Shown: positions 1 to 10,508 of the stretch, one piece after another
Position numbering within the stretch: position 1 is the first letter of the stretch
Layout of the letters: each line of letters opens with the position of its first letter
From: an uncultured Duodenibacillus sp.
Lineage (GTDB): Bacteria > Pseudomonadota > Gammaproteobacteria > Burkholderiales > Burkholderiaceae_F
Direction: 5' to 3'
Assembly: GCA_944390715.1 (NCBI GenBank)
Contig: CALXQS010000016.1
Span: forward strand, 1-45,528
DNA length: 45,528 bases
Program-made: the position numbers and the translations under genes
Notes under the pieces: generated by a model
What the model was told of the DNA's origin: nothing
What the model saw: the letters and a program-made list of their open reading frames with translations, nothing else
Databases searched by the model: none

Positions 1-64
1 TCAACGATGAGTTTACCGAGCCCTTTTCCTGAGGTTATGACAAATTTGTTCGTTTTTTTGTCGG

Positions 65-1266
65 CTAGTTAAACCCCGGCAGATAAGCCGTTCCCTCGGC
101 ATTGCGCGCATAAAACGGATTTGTATTGACCCATACATAGGGGCGGCCTTCTTCGCCCGAGTTGTAGACGGAATAACCGAACCAGTCCCTGCGATCAATC
201 TCATAGCCGATGTCCTGCAGCACGGCGATTTCGGCCTCCATGAACGTATTCCAATTGCGCCACCCCTGGTGGCTCATGAGACTGTTTTGCAGCTCAATGT
301 GGCTCAGTTCCGGGAAAAACGCCTCTACGCTTTCGTTAAACTCCCAGCCATTGACAGGCAGCCCCGGCACAGGATCAATTTCTGCTCCGTCTGGGTAGTA
401 GATGCGTGCGCCGTTGAGAACCTCTTGAACATGTTCGCCGGTGAAATAAACGCCCGACTTGCTTCCCAAGTTCTCAATCATGTCAAACGTATCGGGAGCA
501 GCCAGAGCTGTGCCGCCGTACGGCGTAATCCTTATGCCTGCAGCAGCGGGCGTTCCGTCGCAGTCTCTAAGTCCTTTTCCCCAGTTCGAGAGCTGCTCTG
601 AAAAATGCGTGTCGAGAAACGAGACCTCGCTTTGCAAAAGGCCTTCGATGAACGTGTAGGGTTTTCTGGAACAGGCGAGACGGCCAGGCCCAGAGCATGG
701 AACATCTCATGCGTAACCGTTGAAGTCAGCTCAGCATAATCGTCATTGTCCGGCAGCGTATGCATCGCACCGGAATACCAAAGGCCGTCTTCTCGAGAAG
801 CGTGATCGATCACGATCAACGCACTCGTTGCTGAATATGTATCGGGCTTGATGCCGAAAAGAAGTTCGGCGCCCAAATACGTGTGTCCCGCAGCGTCCGG
901 AGATTCTGACGTCGGGCTGTAGGCCGTTGCATTTGAGTCATACTGCCCGCTCGTTGCCACCGTAATCGAAGCGGGATAGCGAACCGATTTTTGAAGCATC
1001 CTTCCCAGATAGTCAAAGCCCTGAGAAAACCGCAGCTGATCGTCTGCCGTCAGATCCCAATCCGATGTGAGCGAGCTTCCAGGCTCCTCAAGGATCTCAT
1101 CATTGAAGACATACTCCTCGCCCGCGCCATGAATCTCAAGCACAACAAAAGGCCGGCCGTCTGGAAGCGGCATATCCCAGTACTCAGAAACGGCCGCCGA
1201 AACGGCAGCAGAGAGCAATGTCAGGGGAAAGACAGATGCATACTTCAAAAAGATTTTGCTGACCAT
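65..1266 (-). pseudogene. Frameshifted secreted zinc metalloprotease, possible autotransporter remnant
   Basis: Two frames together give one protein. The first runs from ATG at 1266 (GAGG five bases upstream) with a signal peptide at residues 1-25 and a zinc-protease motif HEMFHALG at about 186-193. It then loses frame after PVPENP near 658-665. The -1 frame continues smoothly as YTFIEGLLQSEVSFLD to a TAG at 65-67. The motif HExxHxxG is typical of metzincin-like secreted zinc proteases. The C-terminal stretch ending TAYLPGFN resembles the start of passenger domains of large autotransporters in this family of gut bacteria, but no beta-barrel follows, so the gene also looks truncated (inference). 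The junction is A AAC CCT, formally an X XXY YYZ slippery heptamer. A one-base deletion or sequencing error is the simpler explanation. Non-functional as a single reading frame unless frameshifting occurs. Confidence 0.7.
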
Positions 1267-1450
1267 GACTGCCTCAAAGAAAAGCATTCACGGACAATGA
1301 TACAAAACGTTGATTTATGCAGTCGCCCCAGTACAAAACAAAATGGCGTGCGCTCGTTGCTCGAGTGTTTTTACGAGCGCTTGACAAATTGGCCGACCGC
1401 AAATTTTTGTACACTCTCCAAGGAGCTGTCTTTGAAGAAAGAGGAGAATC

Positions 1451-2344
1451 ATGCAGCTTTCGCTGACTGGAGTTCGCGGCCCGCTTTTTGTTTTGATCGG
1501 TGCTCTGTGCTTCTCTACAAGCGGCTTTCTGCAAGCTTTAGCTCCTGAGGGAGCAAGCCCGTATGTTGTAGCCGGAAGCCGCATGATTTTGGGCTCTCTT
1601 GCACTCTTTTTGTTGCTGAAAGCACACCGCATCCAGCTGTCCTTGAAGGACTGGCGCTGGCGCTATGTCCTGATTTATGCTTTCGCTCTGTGGTTGTTTC
1701 AAATCAGCTTTTTCAACTCTGTTTTGCTGGTTGGCGTAGCAGTCGGAACAGTTGTTTCCATCGGCGCAGCCCCATTTTTCTGCGGCATCATTTACGCCAT
1801 TCAAGAAAAAAAACTTCCCGCAGCGTCCTGGGTCGTCTCCACAATCATTGCTTTAATCGGCTTAGTGCTGATCAATTCAATCGACAACGCATCCTTCAAA
1901 ACTGAAGAACTTTTGCTGCCTATTTTTGCCGGCGCCTGCTACTCCGTTGAAATCAGCGTTTCCAAACACTTAACAGAAAAACACTCTGCCGAAGAAGCCA
2001 TGATGATCATCACCGGACTTGTGGGACTCGGCCTGCTGCCCTTCTTTGCTTTTTTCCCGGTGCAATGGATATTTACCGCTCACGGCCTTTGCATTGCATT
2101 GTCCTTGGGAGTCGTTACGTGCGCAATGGGCTTTACGTTTACGGTCGAAGGATTGAAGACCACAAGCGCCCCGGTTGGAGCCACGCTGGCGCTTGGCGAG
2201 CCGCTAGGAGCTGCTTTGCTGGGAATTCTCGCACTCGATGAACCTTCGAGTCCAAAAACAATTCTGGGCATAGCTCTTATGCTGGCATCTGTGCTTGTAC
2301 TGGTTGTTGAGGAACTGAAGCCTCAAGAGCGAGGCAGTTCATGA
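1451..2344 (+). CDS. EamA/DMT-family transporter
   Basis: A 297-residue inner-membrane protein with about ten hydrophobic helices arranged as two EamA repeats. The N-terminal repeat starts with LFVLIGALCFSTSGFLQ, and the second carries the typical glycine/alanine-rich final helices (GATLALGEPLGAALLG). Members export amino acids, metabolites or drugs with protons; the substrate cannot be read from sequence. The start at 1451 has a good ribosome-binding site (AGAGGAGAATC before ATG). A TTGACA at 1381-1386 is a possible -35 box, but no convincing -10 lies at the right distance. The gene is monocistronic, divergent from the metalloprotease remnant and convergent with dusA. Confidence 0.9.
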   Translation: MQLSLTGVRGPLFVLIGALCFSTSGFLQALAPEGASPYVVAGSRMILGSLALFLLLKAHRIQLSLKDWRWRYVLIYAFALWLFQISFFNSVLLVGVAVGTVVSIGAAPFFCGIIYAIQEKKLPAASWVVSTIIALIGLVLINSIDNASFKTEELLLPIFAGACYSVEISVSKHLTEKHSAEEAMMIITGLVGLGLLPFFAFFPVQWIFTAHGLCIALSLGVVTCAMGFTFTVEGLKTTSAPVGATLALGEPLGAALLGILALDEPSSPKTILGIALMLASVLVLVVEELKPQERGSS

Positions 2345-2405
2345 CTCAGCAGGCTGCGCAGTTTTAGATAGGCGCCCAACTATCCTGAAGCTGCACAGCT
2401 GCAGC

Positions 2406-3434
2406 CTAAAACTCATCGTCGTCAAACCTGTCCTCGCGCAGCAGGGCGTCTCTCCAGCCTGCACGAGCGTAGGCCTCCTGCAGAACATGCGTGCCGAAGG
2501 CAGCGTAGGCAGCAGGATCCGAGAGCGTGCGGCGCCATGTTTTAGCGCCCGCCAATCCATTTAAGAGTCCCAGCATGTGGCGCGCCGTGCCGCGTACTGC
2601 CTGCGGATGTTCCGGGGCCGTACGCACGATGTAGTCGGTCATGGCTTCAACGACGGCTTCTCGAGTCACAGGATCATGAGCATCAGCAAAAAGCCTTTCA
2701 TCGACTTCAGTGAGCATCCAGGGGTTTTGATAAGCGGCTCTTCCTACCATAACACCGTCGACGCCGCCTGCAATCAGCTCTTCGGCCAGCTGCACGCTGT
2801 CAATGCCGCCGTTGATGCAGACGACAGCCTCTGGAAAATCTTTTTTGAGCCTTGCCGCATACTCTCTTTTTAACGGCGGCACCTCACGATTTTCCTTTGG
2901 ACTCAGCCCCTTGAGCCAGGCCGAGCGCGTGTGCACGATAAAAACGCGGCATCCTGCTTCGTATAGCGTTCCGACAAAGTCGCTCACAAATGCATAGCTG
3001 TCGTTTTCATCCACGCCGATGCGATGCTTGATGGTGACGTCGATATCGACGGCATCACGCATGGCCTTCCAGCAGTCGGCCACAAGCGCAGGCTCAAGCA
3101 TGAGGCAGGCGCCGAAACTTCCCTTCTGCACGCGCTCCGACGGGCAGCCGCAATTGAGATTGACTTCGTCATAGCCTGCCTCCTGCACCCAGCGCGCAGC
3201 CTGTGCGAGCTCGATTGGGTCGCTGCCGCCAAGCTGACAAGCCACAGGGTTTTCCTCTTTGTTGTGTCTGAGCAGAAAATCCCGTCGGCCGTACACAAGC
3301 GCCGGCGTAGTGATCATCTCGGTATAAAGTCTTGCGTGCCTCGTCAGCGACCGATGAAACGCTCTGCAGTGCGTATCGGTCCAATCAAGCATGGGCGCCA
3401 CGCAAAAGCGCCAATTCTCAGGGTTGGGAGTCAT
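2406..3434 (-). CDS. dusA: tRNA-dihydrouridine(20/20a) synthase DusA
   Basis: FMN-dependent enzyme that reduces uridine to dihydrouridine at positions 20/20a in the tRNA D-loop, using NADPH. The 342-residue protein starts with the family signature VAPMLDWTDTHCR (residues 12-24). It has the catalytic-cysteine motif NCGCPSERVQKGSFG (Cys97) and the later FMN-phosphate motifs KHRIGVD, INGGID and VMVGRAAYQNPW, all of the DusA subgroup of TIM-barrel Dus proteins. An in-frame TTG lies one codon upstream, but ATG at 3434 is the better start. The YchJ gene upstream is in the same direction, 53 bp away, and may be cotranscribed. Confidence 0.95.
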   Translation of the reverse strand: MTPNPENWRFCVAPMLDWTDTHCRAFHRSLTRHARLYTEMITTPALVYGRRDFLLRHNKEENPVACQLGGSDPIELAQAARWVQEAGYDEVNLNCGCPSERVQKGSFGACLMLEPALVADCWKAMRDAVDIDVTIKHRIGVDENDSYAFVSDFVGTLYEAGCRVFIVHTRSAWLKGLSPKENREVPPLKREYAARLKKDFPEAVVCINGGIDSVQLAEELIAGGVDGVMVGRAAYQNPWMLTEVDERLFADAHDPVTREAVVEAMTDYIVRTAPEHPQAVRGTARHMLGLLNGLAGAKTWRRTLSDPAAYAAFGTHVLQEAYARAGWRDALLREDRFDDDEF

Positions 3435-3487
3435 CAAAAAATATCGCTTTGCTGATTTTCTTCATTCCTGGGATTGCCTAGGCAAGG

Positions 3488-3895
3488 CTATTTCTCAAGC
3501 ATGTCGCCGTCGACGTAAAACCACAAGCCGTCGCGCTTTTCAAAACGACTGCGCTCGTGCATGCGAACGGCCCCGCGGGAACCAGCACGAGCACGCGCAA
3601 TGAACTCTACTTCGGCATGCGTCTCGTCGATGTTCTTAGCAGAAACAACCTTCAAACCGATCCATTTGTACTCAGGATCGGCAAGCACGCCCTCCGGGCA
3701 CTTCTCCATCGCCCAAGAGGCGCGAATAAAGTCGTTGTGCCCGAGTGCATAGGCCGTGTAGCGGGCTCTCATCACCTCGAGCGCCGTACGCGGCGTCTCT
3801 TCGAGGTCAATGAATTTCCCGCAGCACTGGGCAAGCGTGCGGCCGCTTCCGCACGGACACGGCGCACTGTTTTGCTTTTTTGTGAAATAGCTCAT
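3488..3895 (-). CDS. ychJ: YchJ-family (UPF0225) SEC-C metal-binding protein
   Basis: A 135-residue cytoplasmic protein. It carries the SEC-C zinc motif CPCGSGRTLAQCC at residues 13-25 and then the YchJ signature (ALEVMRARYTAYALG). The middle domain has an NTF2-like fold in this family. No biochemical role is established. The reading frame extends upstream to 4012, but ATG at 3895 is chosen: it has a purine-rich GAGAGAGACGAG just upstream, family N-termini start here, and the longer start would run into the typA terminator. Confidence 0.88.
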   Translation of the reverse strand: MSYFTKKQNSAPCPCGSGRTLAQCCGKFIDLEETPRTALEVMRARYTAYALGHNDFIRASWAMEKCPEGVLADPEYKWIGLKVVSAKNIDETHAEVEFIARARAGSRGAVRMHERSRFEKRDGLWFYVDGDMLEK

Positions 3896-3991
3896 CTCGT
3901 CTCTCTCTATCTGTCCAAAAAGTCTTCTGCTGAGCTCCGGCACGGCAGTGAACCTGTGTGGGGGCAGCAGGACCTGCGTCAAAGATAGAAA

Positions 3992-4036
3992 AGCCGAAGC
4001 TCGAAACGGCACGCCGTTTTCGAAAAAGCTTCGGCT
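3992..4036 (-). terminator. Terminator after typA
   Basis: Long hairpin with outer arms AGCCGAAGCT and AGCTTCGGCT, continued inward by CGAAAACGGC/GCCGTTTCG, and followed on the minus strand by TTTTCT. It lies directly downstream of the typA stop codon and ends the large leftward operon. Confidence 0.8.
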
Positions 4037-4070
4037 CTGTGCTCAAGCTTTTGCGCTTGAATCTGAATGC

Positions 4071-5918
4071 TTAGAGCGTGTTCTCATCGCGCTCGACGCG
4101 CGCTGCACGACGGCGTTCAAATTCCTTGAGCCAACGCTTTCTCAGGCGGATGCTCTTGGGCGTGATTTCCACAAGCTCGTCGTCGTTGATGAATTCAACA
4201 GCAGACTCCAACGTGAGCTTGACCGGAGGAACCAAACGAATGGCTTCGTCAGTGCCCGAGGCGCGAATGTTGGTGAGCTGCTTGCAGCGAATCGGGTTGA
4301 CGACGATGTCGTTGTCGCGCGAATGCTCGCCGATGATCATGCCTTCGTAGAGCGGATCGCCAGGGCTAACGAACAAGCGTCCGCGCTCCTGAATCTTCCA
4401 GAGTGCATATGCAACAGCTGCGCCGTCGTCCTGACTGATGATGGCTCCCGAACGACGCTCGCCCACATCGCCCTGCTTGATGGGGCCGTACTCGTCAAAG
4501 ATGTGGCTCATGATGCCTGTGCCGCGGCACATCGTCATGAACATGGACTGAAAGCCGATCAGGCCGCGAGCAGGAATGCGGTACTCAAGACGCACGCGTC
4601 CCTTTCCGTCAGGCTGCATGTCCTGAAGATCACCCTTGCGGCGGCCGAGCTCTTCCATCACAGCGCCCTGATGCTCTTCCTCAACATCGACCGTGAGCAG
4701 TTCATAGGGCTCAAGCTTCTGACCGTCGACAACCTTCAGAAGCACACGCGGACGGCCCACGGCCAATTCGTAGCCTTCACGGCGCATGTTTTCAAGAAGA
4801 ATCGTCAGATGCAGTTCGCCGCGGCCGCACACTTCCCAGCACGTTTCGTCGGCCGTCGGACGCAGGCGCATGGCCACATTGCTCTTTAACTCGCGCTCAA
4901 GACGCTCACGAATCTGACGGCTGGTGACGAACTTGCCTTCCCGGCCGGCCAAAGGCGAAGTGTTCACCATAAAGCTCATGGTGAGCGTGGGCTCGTCAAC
5001 CGAAAGAAGCGGCAGCGCCTCGGGAGCGGCCGGATCGGTGATGGTCGTGCCGATGTTGAGCTCTTCAATGCCGTTGATGAGCACGATGTCGCCGGCCTGA
5101 GCCTCATCGACCACCTTGCGGTCAAGGCCTTCAAACTGCAGAATCTGATTGACCTTGGCGGGCTTGGGAGTGTCGTCGGGACCATTCATGATCACCACCG
5201 ACTGTCCGCTCCTGATGCGTCCGCGGTGCACGCGGCCAATGCCGATCTTGCCCACATAGCTCGAATAATCCAGCGAGCAGATCTGAAGCATGAGGCTGCC
5301 GTCGACGTTGTCTTCGCGTACCGGCACATACTTGATCACGGTATCGAACACCGCACGCATGTTGCCGATCTTCTTGAGTTCTTCCACGTCAGTCGTGTAG
5401 CCCGCGTAGCCGTTCAAGGCCGAAGCGTAGATCACCGGAAAGTCGAGCTGATCTTCGGTTGCGCCGAGCTTGTCAAACAGATCAAACGTCTGATTCACCA
5501 CCCAGTCAGGGCGTGCTCCGGGACGGTCGACCTTATTGACCACAACGATGGGCTTTAAGCCCGCGGCCAGAGCCTTGCGCGTGACAAAGCGCGTCTGCGG
5601 CATCGGACCTTCAACAGCGTCGACAAGCAGCAGCACGCCGTCGACCATCGAGAGAACGCGTTCGACTTCACCGCCGAAGTCAGCGTGCCCCGGGGTATCG
5701 ATGATGTTGATGTGAACGCCTTCGTACTCAACGGCACAGTTCTTGGACAAAATCGTAATGCCGCGTTCCTTTTCAATGGCATTGCTGTCCATCACGCGCT
5801 CGTCAACCACCTGATTGCTGCGGAAGGTGCCCGCGCACTGCAGCAGCTTGTCGACCATCGTCGTCTTGCCATGGTCAACGTGAGCAATGATGGCAATATT
5901 TCTAATCGCTCGAGTCAT
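4071..5918 (-). CDS. typA: Ribosome-associated GTPase TypA/BipA
   Basis: Translational GTPase of the EF-G family that binds the ribosome, helps large-subunit assembly, and supports growth at low temperature and under stress. The 615-residue length is normal. G motifs are clear: AHVDHGKTT (G1), an ERGITI switch segment, DTPGHADF (G3), [11 protein letters not shown] (G4) and a YASALNG G5. EF-G-like domains II, III and V follow, and the TypA-specific C-terminal domain ends in lysine/arginine-rich helices. ATG at 5918 gives the family start [11 protein letters not shown]; a GTG at 5930 would add four residues but sits against the Shine-Dalgarno sequence. It follows truB in the same direction after a 74-bp gap. 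Confidence 0.97.
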   Translation of the reverse strand: MTRAIRNIAIIAHVDHGKTTMVDKLLQCAGTFRSNQVVDERVMDSNAIEKERGITILSKNCAVEYEGVHINIIDTPGHADFGGEVERVLSMVDGVLLLVDAVEGPMPQTRFVTRKALAAGLKPIVVVNKVDRPGARPDWVVNQTFDLFDKLGATEDQLDFPVIYASALNGYAGYTTDVEELKKIGNMRAVFDTVIKYVPVREDNVDGSLMLQICSLDYSSYVGKIGIGRVHRGRIRSGQSVVIMNGPDDTPKPAKVNQILQFEGLDRKVVDEAQAGDIVLINGIEELNIGTTITDPAAPEALPLLSVDEPTLTMSFMVNTSPLAGREGKFVTSRQIRERLERELKSNVAMRLRPTADETCWEVCGRGELHLTILLENMRREGYELAVGRPRVLLKVVDGQKLEPYELLTVDVEEEHQGAVMEELGRRKGDLQDMQPDGKGRVRLEYRIPARGLIGFQSMFMTMCRGTGIMSHIFDEYGPIKQGDVGERRSGAIISQDDGAAVAYALWKIQERGRLFVSPGDPLYEGMIIGEHSRDNDIVVNPIRCKQLTNIRASGTDEAIRLVPPVKLTLESAVEFINDDELVEITPKSIRLRKRWLKEFERRRAARVERDENTL

Positions 5919-5931
5919 GTTTTTTTCCACT

Positions 5932-5945
5932 CCCGCATAGGCGGG
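5932..5945 (-). promoter_or_regulatory. Small hairpin overlapping the typA ribosome-binding site
   Basis: CCCGC-CTAT-GCGGG on the minus strand lies just upstream of typA ATG 5918. Its 3' arm leads into GGGAG, the likely Shine-Dalgarno sequence. The stem is only five base pairs, so this may be chance, but partial masking of the ribosome-binding site is possible. Confidence 0.3.
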
Positions 5946-5992
5946 ATCCTTCTTCAGTTTTTAAAAAATCAGTTCAGTTTTTTTAGTGCGAA

Positions 5993-6898
5993 CTACTGTT
6001 CGAACCGTATCAACCGGTGCGGATGCACAGTGCCGCGGTGATCAACCCGCACCACGCCAAGCAGTGCTCCTGCATCATCGTAGGCTCGAGCCAGCACGTC
6101 TCTGAGCTTGCTGGCCTGAGCAAGTCTTTGTCCATTGCGCAGTCTGGCCGAGGCTGCGGCATCGAGCCGCACCTCGGGCAGCGTTTGGAGCAGAAAATCT
6201 GCTCCCTTCAGATAAGCACGCCTTTGTTCGAGCGTTTTTTCCTTATCGTCGATCACGGCAAAGGGCACGGCATCCTCAATCTTAAGGTCGCCCACCTCCG
6301 TTCGCCTAAGCGCCTTGAGGTGCGCAAAAGAACCCAGCCTGCGGCCAATGTCGTTGGCAAGCACTCGGATGTATGTTCCCTTGCTCACGCGCACATCAAT
6401 GTGCGCTTCGTTGTCGGCAAAATGCACGAGCTTGAGCTCATGCACGCGCACCTTGCGCGGCCTGCGTTCAACCTCAAGGCCTTTGCGAGCAAGATCATAC
6501 AGATTTTTTCCGCCGAACTTCACCGCTGAATACATCGGCGGAATCTGTTCAATGTCGCCTGTGAACTCCGGCAGCACTGCCTCGAATTCCTCACGGCTGA
6601 CGATTTTGTCCGAACGCTCGATCACCTCGCCCGTTTTGTCCATCGTATCGGTTGCCGCCCCGAGCGAGAGCACTGCCAGATAGCGCTTATCGGCGTGCAG
6701 CAAATCGGCAGAGTACTTCGTCGCATTGCCGAAGGCAAGCGGCAGCAGCCCCGTGGCCATCGGATCGAGCGTGCCTGTGTGCCCGGCTTTTTGCGCATTG
6801 ATCAAGCGTCTGGTGAGCTGCAGCGCCCAGTTCGAGCTCATGCCCTCGGGCTTGTCGAGCAGCATCACGCCGTCAACCGCATCTCCCTTCTTGCCCAT
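5993..6898 (-). CDS. truB: tRNA pseudouridine(55) synthase TruB
   Basis: Converts U55 to pseudouridine in the T-loop of tRNAs and acts as a tRNA chaperone. The 301-residue protein has the TruB signature GHTGTLDPMATGLLP, with catalytic Asp45. The conserved KGTYIRVLANDIG follows near residue 188, and the C-terminal region (about 230-300) fits the PUA-like RNA-binding domain. The start codon overlaps the rbfA stop codon as TAATG, so translation is coupled. Last gene of the rimP-nusA-infB-rbfA-truB cluster. Confidence 0.97.
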   Translation of the reverse strand: MGKKGDAVDGVMLLDKPEGMSSNWALQLTRRLINAQKAGHTGTLDPMATGLLPLAFGNATKYSADLLHADKRYLAVLSLGAATDTMDKTGEVIERSDKIVSREEFEAVLPEFTGDIEQIPPMYSAVKFGGKNLYDLARKGLEVERRPRKVRVHELKLVHFADNEAHIDVRVSKGTYIRVLANDIGRRLGSFAHLKALRRTEVGDLKIEDAVPFAVIDDKEKTLEQRRAYLKGADFLLQTLPEVRLDAAASARLRNGQRLAQASKLRDVLARAYDDAGALLGVVRVDHRGTVHPHRLIRFEQ

Positions 6899-7296
6899 TA
6901 CTTAGCCGCTTCCCCGCCTTCCGGCGTCTCGTCAGCAAGACTTGCGCGCGTCTGCGCCATCGCCTCTTTGATCTTGGCATCCATGGCAAAGCCGCGCTCT
7001 ACGCTGGTGTCGTGCTCAAAATGCAGAGTCGGCACCGTGTGAATGCGCAGCTTGCGGAAAATGTGGTTTCTGAGCATGCCGGCAGCTGCATTGAGCCCCT
7101 CGCGGCAAAGCGCAGGATCGCTGCCGATCACCGTAAAGTACAGCTTGGCATGCGCATAGTCGGGCGTGATCTCGCAGCCGGTGATGGTCACCAGTCCCAC
7201 GCGCGGATCACGCACTTCCTGCGGAATGAGTTCGGCCACGTCTCGGGCGATCTGATCAGCCACGCGCTGACCGCGTCCGGGCTTGGATGATCTCAT
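6898..7296 (-). CDS. rbfA: 30S ribosome-binding factor RbfA
   Basis: KH-like RNA-binding protein that binds the 30S subunit near helix 1 of 16S rRNA and is needed for late 30S maturation and cold growth. 132 residues, with the typical start RVADQIARDVAELIPQEVRDPRVG and the central VTITGCEITPDYAHAKLYF. Start ATG 7296 is preceded by GGAGAGAAAAACTC. It lies 138 bp after infB, with a strong stem-loop in between, and is coupled to truB by start/stop overlap. Confidence 0.96.
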   Translation of the reverse strand: MRSSKPGRGQRVADQIARDVAELIPQEVRDPRVGLVTITGCEITPDYAHAKLYFTVIGSDPALCREGLNAAAGMLRNHIFRKLRIHTVPTLHFEHDTSVERGFAMDAKIKEAMAQTRASLADETPEGGEAAK

Positions 7297-7385
7297 GAGT
7301 TTTTCTCTCCAAATTCAAGTTGGGCACGAAGCTCGCTTATGGCTGACCCCGTGCCGCATCAATCACTTTTCACTTTTTTCCTTCA

Positions 7386-7419
7386 ATCGGCCGGCGCAGC
7401 GTCGTGCGTGCCGGCCGAT
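7386..7419 (-). promoter_or_regulatory. Stem-loop between infB and rbfA
   Basis: Perfect 10-bp inverted repeat (ATCGGCCGGC ... GCCGGCCGAT) with a 14-nt loop, just downstream of the infB stop. No T-run follows on the minus strand, so it is more likely an RNA-processing or stability element, or a partial terminator, than a full intrinsic terminator. Confidence 0.55.
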
Positions 7420-7434
7420 CGAAGAGCTGCCTGC

Positions 7435-10425
7435 CTAAAGCGAACGGGCCACTTCGGTCACTTCGAAGATCTCAAGCTGATCGTTGACCTTGATGTCGTC
7501 ATAGCCCTTCAAAGACAAGCCGCACTCGTTGCCGGCCTGCACTTCGCGCACATCGTCCTTGAAGTGGCGCAACGAAGCCAGCTCGCCCGTCCAGATGACG
7601 ACATTGTCGCGCAGCAGGCGCGCATTTGCGTTTCTGCGCACCACGCCTTCGAGCACGCGGCAGCCGGCAATAAAGCCGACCTTGGGCACGCGGATGACCT
7701 GTCGGATTTCCAGCATGCCGATGATCGTCTCGCGCTTTTCGGGCGAGAGCATGCCGCTCATGGCTGCCTTCACATCATCGACGGCGTCGTAGATGATGTT
7801 GTAGTAGCGCACATCAACGCTTTCCTGCTCGGCAAGCTTGCGCGCCTGTGCATCAGCGCGCACGTTGAAGCCGATGATCACGGCATGCGAAGCAGCGGCA
7901 AGGTTGACGTCGGTTTCCGAAATGCCGCCCACGGCGCTGTGCACGACCTGCACGCGAACCTCTTCGGTCGAGAGCTTGGTGAGCGCATGCACAAGAGCTT
8001 CGGTCGAACCCTGCACGTCGGCCTTGATGATGAGGGCCAGCGTCTTCACTTCGCCTTCGGCAGCATTTGCAAAGATATTTTCGAGCTTTGCAGCCTGCTG
8101 ACGCGCAAGCTTGACGTCGCGGTACTTGCCCTGACGGAAGAGTGCGACTTCACGCGCACGACGCTCATCGGGCACCACGAGAATTTCGTCGCCGGCTGCC
8201 GGCACGTCGGACAAGCCCTGAATCTCAACCGGGATGGAAGGACCGGCCGAAGCGACCTGCTTGCCCAATTCGTTGACCATGGCGCGCACGCGGCCGAATG
8301 CCTGGCCGGCAAGCACGATGTCGCCTTTTTTGAGCATGCCCGACTGCACGAGCACGGAAGCGACCGGACCACGGCCCTTGTCCAAACGGCTTTCAATGAC
8401 GATGCCCCTGGCGTGCCCCTCGGCCGGCGCCTTGAGTTCAAGCATTTCGGCCTGCAGCAGCACGTTTTCAAGCAGCTCGTCGACGCCCTGGCCGCTCTTG
8501 GCGGACACGGGGCAGAAAGGAACGTCGCCGCCGTACTCTTCGGGCAGCACACCGTTTTGAACGAGCTCGCCCTTGACGCGTTCCACATTGGCCTCGGGCT
8601 TGTCGATCTTGTTGATGGCCACCACCAAAGGCACATTGGCTGCACGGGCATGCGCAATGGCTTCCTTGGTCTGAGGCATGACGCCGTCGTCGGCGGCGAC
8701 CACAAGAATTACGATGTCGGTTGCCTGCGCACCGCGGGCGCGCATGGCCGTAAACGCCTCATGGCCCGGGGTATCGAGGAAGGTCACGATGCCGCGCGGA
8801 GTCTTGACGTGGTAAGCGCCGATATGCTGGGTGATGCCGCCCGCTTCGCCGGCAGCGACCTTGGCGCGGCGGATATAGTCCAGAAGCGACGTCTTGCCGT
8901 GGTCGACGTGGCCCATGATGGTCACGACGGGCGGACGCGGCACTTCGGGATACTGCTGCGCAGTTTCTTCAAGTTCGCCCAGGAGCGACTCAGGGTCGTC
9001 GGACTTGGCTGCCACAGCCGTGTGGCCCATTTCCTCGACGATGATCATGGCCGTTTCCTGATCAAGCATCTGGTTGATGGTCACCATCTGGCCCATCTTC
9101 ATGAGAGTCTTGATCACTTCGGTTGCCTTGACGGCCATCTTGTGGGCCAGATCGGCCACCGAGATGGTCTCGGGCACGGTCACTTCACGCACGATCGGCT
9201 CGGTGGGCATCTCGTGCTGCACGACGGCTTCATGACGATGATTCTTGCGGCCGCGGCTGTGCCAGGTCGTTTCCTCGCCGCCGTCGACAACGCCGCGCGT
9301 CTTCATTGTGCGGCGCTTCTGGTTGTCTTCACCCCAACCGCCGCGATCATTGTTCTTTTCAGCCTTGCGTCCCTTGACGCCGGCCTTCTTGCCGCCTTCC
9401 GACTTGCCGGAAGCCTTCTTGGGCTCTGCAGCCTTTTGCCCCGGCTTGCCCTGCGCGGGCTTGGCGGCAGGCTTGGCGGCCTGCGTCTGCTGATTCTGCT
9501 TGCCGGCAGCGGCTTCATCGCGACGATCATTCTTATCGCCGCGATCCTGCTTGGCCTTGAGCACAGTCTTAGGCTTGGCGAGCATGGCGCGAATCGCTTC
9601 GGCTTCCTGCTGAGCCTTGCGGCGAGCTTCTTCGCGGCGCTTTTGTTCTGCCTCGCGAGCTTCGGCCGCGGCAGCCTCTTCGGCAGCCTTTTTAGCCTGC
9701 GCCTCGCGCTTGGCGCGCGCTTCGTCCTCGGCCTTGGCCTGAGCTATGCGCTCGGCAGCCTTCTGTTCTGCAACCTTTTGCTCAGCTGCTTTCTGCTCTG
9801 CTGCGAGTTTTTCTTGAGCAGCCTTCTGCGCAGCGAGCTTTTCTTCCTCTGCCTTGCGGGCAGCTTCCTGCTGACGGCGCTCTTCTTCGAGCTGAGCCGC
9901 GCGTTCGAGCTCTTGCTGACGACGCCGCTCTTCGGCCGCCTCGGCTTCAGCACGAGCGCGTTCTGCCGCTTCCTGCTCAGCCTTGGCTTTTGCCTCTTCA
10001 GCAGCCTTGCGGCTAGCCTCTTCTGCAGCCTTGCGTTCAATCTCAGCCTTGGCCTGAGCCTCAAGCTCGGCACGCGCTGCAGCCATCTGACTGGCACGGG
10101 TAGCATCGGCCGGCGAAGCCGGCGCTGAACTGGGCTTTTTAACGAACACGCGGCGGCGGCGAACCTCAACTTCGATCGTGCGGGCGCCGCCTTGGCCGTC
10201 GTTTTGGCGAATCGTCGTCGTCTCGCGGCGCGTCACAGTGATTTTGCGCGGCTTATCCTGCACGCGCGCCTGACGCAGGCTCTCGAGCAGCTTTGCCTTG
10301 TCGGCGTCGCTGATTTCATCGCCTTCATTGGAAACCGCAACTCCGGCCTGCTGCAGCTGTGAGAGCAGCGTGCTGGCAGAAACCTTAAGCTCGAGGGCAA
10401 ATTCGCGAACCGTATTGTTTGCCAT
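7435..10425 (-). CDS. infB: Translation initiation factor IF-2
   Basis: GTPase that brings initiator fMet-tRNA to the 30S subunit and promotes subunit joining. The 996 residues contain an N-terminal IF2_N domain (1-50). A long, very charged Ala/Glu/Lys/Arg helical linker spans about 110-290, followed by a Lys/Gly-rich segment and a second IF2_N-like segment near 410-460. The G domain has GHVDHGKT (about 502-509), [17 protein letters not shown] and SAKSGQG. Domains II, III and the C-terminal fMet-tRNA-binding IF2-C (ending [12 protein letters not shown]) follow. Start ATG 10425 has AGGAAAAC upstream. Alternative internal starts, known in Escherichia coli, could exist but cannot be judged here. 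Confidence 0.97.
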   Translation of the reverse strand: MANNTVREFALELKVSASTLLSQLQQAGVAVSNEGDEISDADKAKLLESLRQARVQDKPRKITVTRRETTTIRQNDGQGGARTIEVEVRRRRVFVKKPSSAPASPADATRASQMAAARAELEAQAKAEIERKAAEEASRKAAEEAKAKAEQEAAERARAEAEAAEERRRQQELERAAQLEEERRQQEAARKAEEEKLAAQKAAQEKLAAEQKAAEQKVAEQKAAERIAQAKAEDEARAKREAQAKKAAEEAAAAEAREAEQKRREEARRKAQQEAEAIRAMLAKPKTVLKAKQDRGDKNDRRDEAAAGKQNQQTQAAKPAAKPAQGKPGQKAAEPKKASGKSEGGKKAGVKGRKAEKNNDRGGWGEDNQKRRTMKTRGVVDGGEETTWHSRGRKNHRHEAVVQHEMPTEPIVREVTVPETISVADLAHKMAVKATEVIKTLMKMGQMVTINQMLDQETAMIIVEEMGHTAVAAKSDDPESLLGELEETAQQYPEVPRPPVVTIMGHVDHGKTSLLDYIRRAKVAAGEAGGITQHIGAYHVKTPRGIVTFLDTPGHEAFTAMRARGAQATDIVILVVAADDGVMPQTKEAIAHARAANVPLVVAINKIDKPEANVERVKGELVQNGVLPEEYGGDVPFCPVSAKSGQGVDELLENVLLQAEMLELKAPAEGHARGIVIESRLDKGRGPVASVLVQSGMLKKGDIVLAGQAFGRVRAMVNELGKQVASAGPSIPVEIQGLSDVPAAGDEILVVPDERRAREVALFRQGKYRDVKLARQQAAKLENIFANAAEGEVKTLALIIKADVQGSTEALVHALTKLSTEEVRVQVVHSAVGGISETDVNLAAASHAVIIGFNVRADAQARKLAEQESVDVRYYNIIYDAVDDVKAAMSGMLSPEKRETIIGMLEIRQVIRVPKVGFIAGCRVLEGVVRRNANARLLRDNVVIWTGELASLRHFKDDVREVQAGNECGLSLKGYDDIKVNDQLEIFEVTEVARSL

Positions 10426-10508
10426 GTTTTCCTATTTCTCCCTGCCGAATGCCCGAAGACCCTGTTGCGCCGCACGCAGGCCGATGGCCTTGATTTTGCT
10501 TTTGCGGC

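Noticed and set aside
1381..1415. Promoter for the EamA gene from TTGACA at 1381 and TACACT at 1410
   Set aside because: Spacing is 23 bp, too long for sigma-70, and no better -10 is at 16-18 bp.
7339..10128. A 929-codon open frame on the plus strand opposite infB
   Set aside because: It is the exact antisense of infB in a GC-rich gene with strong codon bias; composition is His/Ala/Leu-rich without domains, and no ribosome-binding site is present.
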